A stretch of 30,092 nucleotides of DNA from Cudoniella acicularis. Its lineage: Eukaryota > Ascomycota > Leotiomycetes > Helotiales > Helotiaceae. Positions 20,584 to 30,092 of the stretch are shown piece by piece. The stretch covers positions 1 through 30,092 of the forward strand of contig JAAMPI010000618.1 of the NCBI GenBank assembly GCA_013054445.1, written 5' to 3'. The position numbers and the translations under genes are program-made. The notes under the pieces are model-generated. The model did not search any database. It had not been told where the DNA came from and worked only from the letters and a program-made list of their open reading frames with translations. Numbering within the stretch: the stretch's first letter is position 1; the number at the start of each line of letters is the position of its first letter.

Positions 20584-22179
20584 CTAATAACTTGATTGGT
20601 TCTTTGCTCTTAGCTTTGCACCGTACTGCCAAAGAATCGCTATCGACGGCAATACCATACCAATGACTAGAAATGCCAACAAGCTATTTCCCCATCCATA
20701 CCCTAACGCTGCATACATCTTATCCGCAAACAATGGGAACGCAAAGGCTAACAGGCCTCTCACCAACTGCGTCGCCGCCGACGCTGAGCTGACATGTTCA
20801 GGATATGCATCCATGACATATGCTCTCAGCGTCGTATCAAATACCTGCATGCCGAGAGCCAATAAGGCGGCGCCAAACATCGACAGCTACCCAGGAAAGA
20901 TGGTACTGGGCGGCCCAACCGTATAGGAAGAGACGGCCGGTGTGAAGAGGACGCTCGGCAGCAGGAGCGGAATGCGGAGCTCGGGGTGATGGTTGTCTCC
21001 TGCCCGGGTTTTCATAGTCCTGTAAATGTAATCCATGAGCGGCCCGCATAGCTGGGCCCCGGTAATTTCACCGGTGCACAGGGCGATATAGTGCAGGCCG
21101 GAGATAGAGATGGATTCCCCATATGCGGAGACGTAGAGGTTAGAGAAGGTAGATATAGCAAAGTACATAATGCCGTAGTTTATTCCTCCGAGAATGGCCT
21201 GCATCTGGATGATAGGGTGGAAGGCTAGTAGTCGTAGGGGGCGAGAAAGACTGTTGCGCAGCTTCCAGGCGGACGAACGGCCGGATTCGTATGCCTCGAC
21301 CTCCGCATAGTAACGTGAGTCGCCTGTTTCTTGTCGCCATGCTATTGCTCGTCGACGAAGGAGAACAGGCGCGTAAGTCTCGTGGACAATAGGAAGTGAG
21401 CACACTTCAACAAGACCTTGGAGAATGGTGGTTGCCCAGAACATCCATCGCCAATTGGAATACTCGACAATGAAACCCCCAACGATTGGACCGATGGCTG
21501 CACCGGTGAGTGGAACGAGTAGGTAGAGACTCAGCGAGCGTCCTCTCTGTTCCGGTCGCCATACATCACCGAGAACACCGTATGCAACAGTATATACTGC
21601 GCTGGCTCCAAAGCCTGCCAAAAGGCGGGAGGCAATAAGCAGCCCCTTGGAATTAGAAAATCCACAAAGGAGATTCCAGGCCAAGAACCAGATGTTGGTA
21701 GTGTGTATTATGCGCTTCCTGCCGTAAGCCTCTGATAGAGGGCCGATGATGAGTGGGCCAAAGGCAGTTGCTAAAAGATAAACCGACAGTGCCATGGTGG
21801 ACTCCGTTGTTGTCATGTTCAAATCTTTTGCAATGGTGTCGATTGCAGGTGCCATCATCTGTAGATAAAGGTCGTTGATTAGAAGTGAAATTCTACTCTA
21901 ATTCGATAGACTTACAGTCGAGATCATAATACGGTTGAGGCCCGTAGCAGACAGCGCCAACGTCACACCCCATTTGATCTTCTTAGGCCAATTCTTAGGA
22001 TCCTCCGGATCATCTGCGCTGAAAGTGACAAGAAATGCCTCATTTCGGATTTCCTTTACTTCAGCAGTATTTGTGTTGACCTTGCCTTCAATATCATCTT
22101 TGTTTGCTGCAGCTATATCCATGGACATCTCCTCCGTCTCGTTGAGCGCCTGCTGAGACGCTTGTTCAATGCCAGCCAT
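20584..22179 (-). CDS. MFS transporter (DHA1/multidrug type), frame disrupted
   Basis: Exon 1 is 22179-21916 and exon 2 starts at 21858 after a 57-nt intron; the remaining frame runs to the TAG at 20584. The start is the ATG at 22179, since the frame further upstream begins with GTG. The protein would have about 512 residues and 12 membrane helices. It carries an acidic cytosolic N-terminus, DPEDPKNWP, motif A as GPLSEAYGRKR, and the C-terminal YVMDAYPEHVSSA typical of fungal drug-proton antiporters. At 20887 an in-frame TAG interrupts it. Between about 20934 and 20884 the conserved segment LFLYGWAAQYHLSW is encoded in a different frame, so two compensating one-base indels are likely. A 48-nt GT-AG cryptic intron (20934-20887) would also restore reading but would delete part of a helix. 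It could be the exporter of the product if functional. Confidence 0.75.
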
Positions 22180-22863
22180 GGTTTTCGAAGGGGTCACTAG
22201 TCGTCAGTGAGGGTGTCGAGGGTGTCGAATGTGAAGTATTCAAAATAAGCACTGGGACGCATGGCTATCTCCCCCTTACTCTCCCACTCTGCATCCATGA
22301 TATATTTGCTAATCTAATCTAATCCCGCCATGGCAGTGGAAAGGGGTCTCCCCAGGATAATTGCGACCGGGAGATTGAAGCCGCTGCGGACATATGCATG
22401 TCAGACTGAACTCCTACACACAATGTCGTCTCGGCGTTTCTTCCCACCTATCGGACGACCTTGATTCTATAGCTCTGTATCTGATGTAGAGATAATCTGA
22501 CACCTTTATAGTTTGTTGACACGTTTCTTCAAACGAGCTGCCTCTTTTGTACTTAGGTAACGTAAGGACTTGGCCGCAGCCTGCGGCTGCAAATCGCGAC
22601 GCAGGTATCACGAAATACTTCACCGACAAAAATCTTGCTGTATCTTCGCAGCTCAGGTAACATTTAAATGCTGGCCGCCAACATGCGCTTTTTTTGAAAC
22701 TATCAGCAACGAATTGTGATGTCACCAACATCATTAAATAGGGGCTCAACAGAGTCATCACAACTAACACGACTCTTACTTTTAACGAATTTGGACTATT
22801 ATTGTCCCATCACAAGCCACGCAAGCCTAAGGCCCCGGGCCGTCGACGCGAAACCGTCTCATT
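22180..22863. promoter_or_regulatory. divergent promoter, MFS transporter/Zn2Cys6 regulator
   Basis: A 684-base gap with no gene visible. It holds a (TAATC)3-like tandem near 22311-22325 and several CGG triplets (for example GTCTCGGCG at about 22427), but no exact TCGGCCGA. Confidence 0.45.
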
Positions 22864-25061
22864 ATGTCTGATTCCGGAGTCAAGAGGAGGCGTCTGATTT
22901 TTTCTTGCTTCGAATGCAAACGGAGGAAGCTCAAATGTGATCGCCAGCTTCCAATCTGTTCTAGATGCGTCGACACGGGACATCCTGAACATTGCAAGTA
23001 TGATCCTCGACACTTCACGGGCGAGGAATTGGAGATTCCAGATATGGATTATACTACCCAGAGCCAAGTACACAACGATTTCCAGTATCAAGGACCGGCA
23101 TTTTCACTCGATGATTTCGATCCTACGATTCCTCTTAGCGAAGACAGCCAATTATCTTTTCAGTTTGAATCTGGGCGCGAGAGTCTCCCTTACAGCAATG
23201 AACCTCTTCCTACTCTACCATTCGCCAGCTCATCGTCCGGCGAGAATGCTATCAACCCCAACGGAACACAGCAGCGGCCAGTCCGGAACAGGACGAAAAG
23301 CTTGAAAGGCCAATTCAGGGGACCTAGTCACCCTACGAGCATTGTGATTGCCTTTCAGAGTATCCGTGACTTTTTGAAAAAGACAGTTCGGAATCATCAC
23401 ATTCTTGGGGCACCGAAATGGAGCACCTATACACCTAGTGCTAATCAGCCTCTTCCATCCTACTCGAAACAGGAGGTGGACCACGCTATGAAACGTCTTC
23501 TTCCGCCAGAGCAACAATGTCGCCAGCTTTTACAGTCATACTTTGATCACTTTACGGGCACTTGTGGCGTCTTCCACGTTCCATCATTTTGGCAGGAGTA
23601 CACGAGTTATTGGAATGGGGCACACGGTGAGCCAGTACGGTTCAGCGCCGTGCTGCTCTCCGCGATATCTTGCTCGAGGTGTCTTGTCGTGGCCGATCCG
23701 TTATCATTTGATGGAGACAGTTCTACCGCCAGGAATGAGGTTATACAATGGCTGCATGCGGTTGAAACTTGGCAGAGTTATAGAATGACTGACAAAATCT
23801 CCATCAAAGCATTTCAGATCAGGTGCTTGGTCCTATTCTCCAAAACTGTGAATGACGTTGACAGCACGGAACACTACACCGCATCGCAGATGCTTCTTGC
23901 AGACGCCATCTCAAGTGGGTTGCACCGGGACTGGGAACTTCTCTGCATCAATGAATCGATCTTTGAGCGAGAGCTGCGGCGAAAGATATGGGCAACAATC
24001 GCGGAGCTGGATATTGCTCGCTGCATTGAACGTGGCGTTGTGTCCGTGGCATCCATTCTCTTCGCCGACATTGGACAACCAAATAATTGCAACGACCGCG
24101 ACTACAGTGAGACTACTGTGTCGGAGCCACGAGTCCAGCCGGATTCGCGGCTTACCGATAACTCGTTCATGAGGTTTGCTCATTCGGTACGATCTATTCG
24201 CTACCATATAAACAACCTCGTCAATAACCCCCACAAACACAATTCATTGAGCGAAAGCAGTCTCGTGGCATTGAGGGAGCAAGTGAACAATCTTTTGGCG
24301 AATATGCATGATTGGTCAGAGCCGACCTTGACTTCGAGCGAAGCGGTTTGCAATGGAGGGAATCAAGCTTTAATATATCGTGCCGTCTTGCGGCTGTATC
24401 TGCACGAGCTTCTGCTTCTACTGCATCTTCCTTTTGCCCTTGTTCACAATGGAGATCTTCCTATGGATACGGATTATCAACGCTTCATCTGTATCAAATC
24501 GGCTCGCATGATTGTCAAGATATACGAGCAGGTAGATGCTCAACCAGGTCTCAGTCAAATTGCTCTGCCGAGGGCCAGCCTTCTACGAGCCGGCCTTTCC
24601 CTGTGCCTCGTTGAGACAGATGCGCTAAGTTGCGGTAACCTCTTCCCATCTCTTGAATTGCTGAGCATTAGCACTGATATGAAACAGGTCTGAATTGTCT
24701 TCCCTTGGGTCCAGCCTCCCGGAGCAACCTAGTCGAATCTGCCCTTGAGATGGTCGAAAAACGCGTCCTGGCTCTAGGGACCGATCTCCAAGGCCTCTGG
24801 CTCTTCTCCGCCGCCAGCTACTACACACAGTCATGCAGAGATCCTGCTTCGTCCTCTACATGCCAGAAACGACTCACCGACCATATTATCTCCTTATTCA
24901 CCAAGATGTGTATGACGCAAGAGCACAAAGGCCTTAGCTTCAGCTCATCTGAAGACCACCTTGCGCGCTGCATTATGCAGATCAGGCAGACATACGGCGA
25001 TGTCGGGGCGACGACGAACAATGAGGGTGACCTAAGTATGATTTTGGTGCTAGATAATTAG
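22864..25061 (+). CDS. Zn2Cys6 transcription factor
   Basis: Two exons, 22864-24634 and 24688-25061, giving 714 residues; the 53-nt intron begins GTAACC and ends AACAG. The N-terminus has a Zn2Cys6 cluster of spacing CX2CX6CX6CX2CX8C (C15, C18, C25, C32, C35, C44), with basic residues RRR before it and KRRKLK inside. A fungal-specific transcription factor domain follows from about residue 215 (FDHFTGTCGVFHVPSFW) to beyond 400, with SGLHRDWELL and FERELRRKIWATI. It is divergent from the MFS gene and lies at the right end of the enzyme run, a usual place for a pathway-specific regulator. The repeated TCGGCCGA motif is a natural candidate target; this link is inference. No linker or dimerisation coiled coil is obvious right after the zinc cluster. 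Confidence 0.9.
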
Positions 25062-25455
25062 GGTCCATTAGAATAAAGTAAAGTAAAAAGGCAAGTACAA
25101 CAGAGTATAGTCACAGTATTACAGTCACAAGCAAAACAAAATTCCAAATGATCCGTCAAGTTACTGTGAAATGAGGTTGTGTCTATAAAATGTTACTACC
25201 TGAAATAAGCACGCCGAACAGAGGCTTAACCGCACTAGTTTCGTGAGAATCCTTATAGACTCCAGATATAAGAATAGGCATCTCCCCCTTCGATACTGTT
25301 GCGAAGTTGACTCCCACTTCATCACTTTCTGAGCCAGGCTAACACATATTCGTCAACATCTCAGAATCTTAACAAGCGTCAAACCCAACCGCATCAGCAC
25401 CTCAATAAGCGGTACCTATGAGCCCCAAGCGCTAAAGAAAAGCAAAATCATCAAA
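25062..25455. other. spacer after the regulator
   Basis: About 400 bases without a recognisable gene. It includes the 3' untranslated region of the regulator (TAATTAGGGTCCATTAGAAT onwards) and the AT-poorer run into the sirtuin remnant. Nothing else stands out. Confidence 0.5.
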
Positions 25456-26198
25456 AATGTCCCAACCGGCCGCAAGTCGAGGTCATCTCATCGACCAAGT
25501 CAGGGGCCTTGCAGCACTGTGTTTTCTACAAGATTGTCTTCATAAGCGGCGCTGGAATATTTATAAATGCAGATAGTAAGTCTTCCATATTTGAAAAGGC
25601 GTGAGGCAATATTCCTCTAACTTTAACTTACAGTTCCTGGCTTCCGTAGTCGTTCTGGCCGCAATTGCAGTTGTAATCTCTTCGACGCATCGGTGAACAG
25701 CTGAAAAATCCTGTCGCTAATTCCACATGATAATCTCCAACATACTCACTTGTGCTTCTAAATCCAAGCCCACTAATTATGTTTCACCGCCTACTGGATG
25801 GCCTAGCCAAGTCTGACCGCCTCTGCCACGTCACACAGAATGTCAACCGCCTTGAGGATATGCTACCTTCCTTGCCCCACAAAACGGTTCGGCTTTATGT
25901 CCGCATGGATACAGAAACGCAGCATTCACACTTTCCAGGTCGCCCCCGAAGACTTCCAGAAGCGGGTTATCTTACCATACCCAGAGTGCGAAGTGATTGA
26001 GTGGAGAAGGGTAAACGATCGTCTGGTGTTAGGGTACTGCTAAAAGTCCTGTTCTACGGAGGAGGCCTAGACGAGACTGTGATTGGAGATGAGTTGGATG
26101 ACCTATGTCACACTGTGGATGGAGTCATTATTACGGGAACAGAATTGAAACTTCCTTTAGTACAGATGCTTGCAGCCGAACTCTGTCGTGCTACGTAA
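25456..26198 (+). pseudogene. sirtuin (NAD-dependent deacetylase, Hst3/Hst4-like) pseudogene
   Basis: Pieces of one sirtuin lie in the right order in different frames. KIVFISGAGIFINAD at about 25530-25575 is the Rossmann GAGIS motif. After a 58-nt intron-like gap (25576-25633), IPGFRSRSG and LFDASV follow, then a TGA at 25701. FHRLLDGLAKSDRL with TQNVNRLEDMLPSL continues from about 25782 in another frame. The region normally reading VRLHG reads KTVRLYVRMDT, so the catalytic histidine is tyrosine and the first zinc cysteines are gone. VAPEDFQKRV with PYPECEVIEWRR continues in a third frame near 25940. GKRSSGVR, VLFYGGGLDE and DGVIITGTELKLP end at 26198. With at least three frame changes plus stops this cannot encode an enzyme. 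It is probably an old duplicate of a chromatin deacetylase gene, or a relic of an inactivated cluster neighbour. Confidence 0.75.
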
Positions 26199-26558
26199 TA
26201 GAGGGGTAGTCACTGTGTAGATCAACAAAGAACGGCCGTTACTAGTTTCAGATTTCGAATCACTTCTAGATTATACGGTGCTTGAAGGTTGTTTCCTAGC
26301 TTACTGTTATATTATTAGGTAATAAGTACTATTCTAAACTTAAGGTTTAAACCTTAGTAGAATCTTCTAGGTTGTTTTTTGATTTATAAGCTTTGATTTC
26401 TAAGCTATAGAAGCTTCTAGTAACTACACTTNTANTATATATAGTCCGCTCACCCNTTTNTAGATAGATAAGTCTNTAAGTCAAAATCATATTATTATTC
26501 CACATACTTGAATCTCTCTCGACCTAACAGTCGACTCTTCTTCCGCCGTCCACCTTAG
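26199..26558. other. AT-rich palindromic patch with N bases
   Basis: No gene. The patch contains a perfect 16-base palindrome at 26341-26356 (TAAGGTTTAAACCTTA) inside a longer imperfect inverted repeat (26331-26363), and a perfect 12-base palindrome TAGAAGCTTCTA at 26408-26419. Scattered N bases occur between 26432 and 26476. There is no ATG on the plus strand from 26200 to the cupin frame, so this patch appears to have replaced the 5' end of the cupin gene. It may be a small mutated transposon or hairpin element. Confidence 0.5.
26331..26363. repeat. imperfect palindrome
   Basis: Outer arms ATTCTA/TAGAAT enclose the perfect 16-base palindrome TAAGGTTTAAACCTTA. The whole can form a hairpin on either strand. 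Confidence 0.6.
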
Positions 26559-27338
26559 CCGCCTACCGACGACTATATAGATATATCTTCTATATACTAT
26601 ATACCGCGTACTACGGCTACACACTTTACCTCCAACAACTACAGTTTCGATGGAGCAGTTGTTTCTAAAATCATCGACGGGCCAGGACTGGCATTTGCCT
26701 TTGAAGTGACGTTCCACAACCACCACGAGCGCCTCATTGCCTTAGAAAGAAAAATGCCTCCTCTCCACTTCCATCCATATCAAACTGAGTATATACGCGT
26801 ACTTTTGGGAAGCTTAAATGTTGAAGTGGAGGGTCGAATACATATTCTCAGTTCAGAGGCCGGCGAATTCTCATTGAGACCTTTTATAAACCACCGATTA
26901 TATCCAGGTGTCAATGCGGAGCCTGTGACAAAGTTTATTTTGAGTGGGACTGAGAGCGAAGAGAAGTATAAGTTGGATGCGGTGTTTTTCCAAAATTGGT
27001 ACGGCTATCAGGACCAAATCGTATCCCAAGGTGGAAAAGGGGTCGATCTCATACAAGTTTTGAGCGTAAGTTTTAAACTTTTTCCGATTCGCATGTAGGG
27101 GCCTATTCCTGAAATTCTATTGCAGATGTTCGACGCCGGCGGGTCTTATCTCTCTTTACCGTGGTATATCCCAGGCGGCCAATGGATCTCAAGAGTTATA
27201 TTGGGGGTTTTCCTTGGAAGATGGCTCGGTGGACTTTTGGGTTATCAGCCTTTCTACAAAGAGTGGACGAATGATTGGGATATCGCTTGCAATAAGATGC
27301 AAGATTCCGTTTTCCAAAGGCGTTTTGCTGTTCCTTGA
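26559..27338 (+). CDS. cupin-domain protein, 5' end missing
   Basis: Two exons are visible, (26559)-27065 and 27126-27338, with a 60-nt GT-AG intron. The frame opens after a TAG at 26556-26558 and contains no ATG before or near the conserved part. An acceptor-like CTACAG at 26639-26644 may open the true second exon, but no first exon with ATG is seen upstream. The conserved part starts at DGAVVSKIIDGPGLAF and carries the cupin metal motif PPLHFHPYQTEYIRVLLGSL (two histidines and a glutamate) and a second motif PFINHRLYPG. The C-terminal half, with GGSYLSLPW, LGGLLGYQPFYKEW and VFQRRF, matches a fungal cupin family of about 220-240 residues that often sits beside oxygenases. Its function is unknown. 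It looks like a 5'-truncated gene or pseudogene cut by the AT-rich patch. Confidence 0.7.
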
Positions 27339-28146
27339 AGGGGTTGAATATTTGGATTAAATGTCGATTCTTCAAGAATAAAAAGTAAAAATATTGTCTG
27401 CATTTATATCTGCCGCCTACTCTTAACTCAGCATCGGCACATGACATATTTTAAACCTTTGTTCTTTCACAATTGTCACCATCTTGGATTTTACTGTAAA
27501 TTACGGAATTACAATCTTTACAAATAACAATATTTTTTGTTACTTTAAAAGCTGGTTTATACCGATTTTGAGAGCTTTCAAATCACGCAATCTTGTCTCA
27601 ATTACGCAGCTTATTATTCCCCGCATGCTAACCCTCCAGTTTTGTGGCTATGCCCTTCCCTAGCTGATGCATTGCATATGCCGGGTTAAGGTAAAGTGCC
27701 TTGCCGCATCATGCCCTCATTCATTCCCATCGATTTTGAGGATCCAAGCTTGTTATTCTAATGTGCCTGCCCCTCTCAGATCCCCTCTGCAGACTGCACC
27801 ACAACCCTGTTCGCTCACAACCAACACCATTTAAATAAAAACAACCCTAGCTGTTCTGAGTTACAGGCAGACTCTATAATGGATAGATGCGAGCTGCTTG
27901 GCGCCATAGGTTATCAACACCTAGGCAAATTACCCTTTCAAGGATTTGTCATAAAATGGTTCTTATTTAGCAATATCAGTAATTTCTAGCTTGGGCGGGC
28001 CCTGGCACACTTTATATAAACATCTCCAACCCATCTCGTCCATCTTTCCCTCTCCTTCAAGGAACATCTGCTTCGTCTCTTCTTACTCTATTCTTTTGGC
28101 AAATAACTCGTTTCACCCGTCACAAATTTATTTGCTTTCTGTTACA
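27339..28146. other. intergenic region and promoter of the small monooxygenase-like gene
   Basis: About 800 bases with no gene visible. The right end holds a TATATAA at about 28012-28019, roughly 130 bases before the ATG, followed by a pyrimidine-rich leader (28031-28085). No TCGGCCGA copy is present. Confidence 0.5.
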
Positions 28147-28744
28147 ATGGCCGAGACATCCTCTTCAAGCGCTCAAGGTCTCAGTCTCCATGTTACCGTC
28201 ACTGTTGCTCCCGAAAACGTGCAGCAATTCCTTGCGCATTTGCAGCCCGCATTTGAGGTCGTAGCTGCAGAACCGGAGTGTACCTTCTTCGAGGTTTACA
28301 CCTCCTCTGATCAGCCAGGAGTTATACGCTGGGTGGAGGGTTGGTCGAAAGACCGACAGTGGTTACTTCAAGTAAGAAACTTTCTCCCTTTTGATATCTG
28401 TTTAGAGAGGATATTATGAAAAGGAGGACCATTCTCAATTTTGATTATTGACATGTTTTGGAATTTTGAAGTTCGACCCCAAGATCTTACTTCAACCGTC
28501 CGTACTAACATTTTTTTTCACGATAGGTGCAATTCCAGAAGGATTATTACAAACCATATATTGCAGCCACGGAGCCTTTATTCATCAAGCCCCGTAAGTT
28601 ACTTCCCCTCCGGAGATAATGAATCCCAGATTGGCTTTTGCATCGTTCTGAGGTACGTCGACTAATCTGATCTTAGGAGAATTCCAAATTTTTGACAAGT
28701 TGCCATCCGGATGGGCAAAGTCCAAGCCAGAACATTTTGCTTGA
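28147..28744 (+). CDS. antibiotic biosynthesis monooxygenase (ABM)-like small protein
   Basis: Three exons, 28147-28371, 28527-28593 and 28677-28744, joined by GT-AG introns of 155 and 83 nt, give 119 residues. The predicted protein is a single ferredoxin-like alpha/beta domain of the ABM type (PF03992 type). It has a first strand with LSLHVTVTV, a helix with VQQFLAHLQPAFEVVAAEP, then CTFFEVYTS and RWVEGWSK, and a C-terminal extension with FQIFDKLPSGW. Cofactor-free ABM enzymes oxidise polyphenols or act as small stress or degradation enzymes, so substrate cannot be assigned. It lies outside the inferred cluster and lacks the shared palindrome. A TATATAA is at about 28012. Confidence 0.78.
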
Positions 28745-29875
28745 AAAATGTTGAGAATTGAATAAACACACCTCAAGACAGACTAGGAATTGGGGAATAT
28801 ACCAACCAGACGTATTGAGCTCCCTATTCGTTGCATTACTGTTCTGGGAACTAAATTTCGGGTTATATAAATACAAAGCACGACTCCATCACCCTTTGCC
28901 CTAATTGCCTCAGCCAAAATTAGCCCCATAACTTTACGCGTTTGAATTGAACAAACTGTCGTCACTGAAATACGTAGCTTTCATCAGTATCCACCCTCGG
29001 GCCCTCGAAACTGGGATCAACGTTAACTTGTAAGGAATATTGTGTACTGTAGAACCTGTGTTGATTTCCGATATCTCCAAGATTCTCCGAGCTCCATTTC
29101 AACAATACAGCCAGTACTGAGAATAAAATTCTACATCAATCGAGGCTGCAACACCATTACAGATGCGTCTTTCAAAGCTCCTCGTTTATATCTTCCTCTC
29201 ATGTCCGATATGTCATTCATTCATGATCAGCGGTTCACCTAGTGGGAAACAGGCGATGGGATAACATCTTTGCAACGTATCTTTTCGCGCTGGGAAAGCA
29301 TCAGCATGTCGATTATACCAAACCGTGGATGAAATCCTGGGTTTGATGTATGTAGTTGATACAGACATGACATGAGGGACTCCAAGCCGTTTTTGATGAG
29401 GGAGGGGGGGATTTCAGGTATCTTTGGTAGACGGCGATGAGAATTCACTAGTTTGCATGATTCGATCTTCTATTTCTGTGAGAGTCCACCCAGGACGACG
29501 AGCGTAGCTACAACTACTCGAGTAGATTAGCTTGAAATGTTTCAGGCGTGAACGAAGAAAGGAATAGCTGAGGATTGATCGAGAACTTGTGATGAGATAG
29601 GAAAGAACTCGTAGGGACAAATGAGGGGAAATTGATGGTGAAGGGTAGATATGAAGATTCAAGAAGGATGCACAGTGAATTCAACCAAGACTAGATTTCG
29701 AAGCTAGCAATTGGAATTGTATTTGATCTTTGGCGCAGTGACGGTGACTGTCCAGCACCACTATGGTGTCCTGATAATCTGAAACTAGCTCCTCCGAGAA
29801 TACGACAGTGGGTTGGTGTTGGTTGGTAAGTGGTGGGCAGTGCCTTCTTAAAGGCATCAACCCCCATGCATCTGC
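28745..29875. other. gene-poor 1.1-kb stretch
   Basis: I see no supportable gene. Short frames on both strands (for example 29414-29662 and 29042-29242) have no motif and poor codon character. A TCAAGACTAG-rich, moderately AT-biased sequence leads into the 3' end of the minus-strand gene at the right edge. Confidence 0.45.
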
Positions 29876-30092
29876 CTAGTTTATGGCAGCATGCTGTGTT
29901 AGACACAGTTAGCATCTATACTCCATTTCTTTGGATCAAAGTAATAACAAGTGACAGAAAAGAGATGCACATACCTTTCTCTCCATCATGATGTCGTTAA
30001 TCTCCTCCTCCCTCTCCATCTGGTGCATCAGATTCTCATGCTCAACCCTCTCCATCTCCTCAACCTCATCCAACATCTCGCCCACCTCCCCA
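29876..30092 (-). CDS. 3' end of an unrecognised gene, glutamate-rich coiled coil (partial)
   Basis: The minus strand enters from the right edge with an open, highly charged frame down to 29975. It includes MLDEVEEMERVEHENLMHQ and EREEEINDIMMERK, a likely coiled coil or amphipathic helix. A GTATGT donor at 29974 and an AACACAG acceptor at 29894, with a GCTAAC branch-like site, would splice to a last short exon (29893-29876) coding HAAIN and a TAG stop. The gene continues beyond the window, so I cannot name it. A repetitive purine-rich non-coding sequence is the alternative. Confidence 0.4.

Noticed and set aside
25447..25580. Small protein starting ATG at about 25457 (MSQPAASRGH...)
   Set aside because: A different frame of the same DNA gives the sirtuin GAGI motif followed by an intron and IPGFRS, so the ATG frame is a chance reading.
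29042..29662. Short frames on both strands at the right flank
   Set aside because: No motifs, poor starts, composition like the surrounding non-coding DNA.
1..30092. CRISPR arrays, bacterial operons, riboswitches
   Set aside because: Intron-bearing fungal genes throughout; no direct repeat-spacer arrays are seen.

Overview
The window looks like filamentous ascomycete (Pezizomycotina) DNA. Genes are protein-coding with short GT-AG introns of about 50-155 nt. There is a Zn2Cys6 regulator, fungal-type aspartokinase and fungal-type cystathionine gamma-synthase-like enzymes, and no bacterial operon structure. Several intergenic stretches are extremely AT-rich; 841-1020 has only about 15 G or C in 180 bases, the appearance of RIP-mutated repeat DNA. 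A few N runs (33-34 and 26432-26476) show that this is a draft assembly. I cannot name the species.

Layout, left to right: an AT-rich flank (1-1438); an ATP-grasp ligase (+); a class-C beta-lactamase-like hydrolase (-); an aspartate-aminotransferase-like PLP enzyme (+, seven exons); a glutathione S-transferase (-, four exons); a second-copy-type aspartokinase (-); an HpcH/HpaI aldolase (-); a TauD/TfdA-type 2-oxoglutarate dioxygenase (+); a 1.9-kb gap; an FMN-binding split-barrel protein (-, one apparent frameshift); a cystathionine gamma-synthase-like PLP enzyme (+); an MFS transporter (-, frame broken near its C-terminal third); and a Zn2Cys6 transcription factor (+). Beyond the regulator lie a ruined sirtuin pseudogene, an AT-rich palindromic patch, a 5'-truncated cupin gene, a small antibiotic-biosynthesis-monooxygenase-like gene, and the 3' end of an unrecognised minus-strand gene at the right edge.

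From about 1.4 to 25 kb the genes look like one secondary-metabolite cluster with no polyketide synthase, NRPS, terpene synthase or RiPP precursor visible. The enzyme set suggests a small amino-acid-derived product. Aspartokinase would supply aspartyl phosphate and so homoserine derivatives. The CGS-like enzyme would do gamma-replacement on an activated homoserine. The aldolase and aminotransferase could build a second non-proteinogenic amino acid. The dioxygenase would oxidise, the ATP-grasp enzyme would make the amide bond, and the hydrolase, GST and flavoprotein would tailor or protect. The MFS protein would export and the Zn2Cys6 protein would regulate. This pathway is inference from families; the product is unknown.

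An eight-base palindrome, TCGGCCGA, occurs five times, always between genes. Four copies lie upstream of cluster genes, including two divergent promoters, and are a candidate operator for the cluster. I found no exact copy near the cupin or monooxygenase genes, which fits a cluster border after the regulator.
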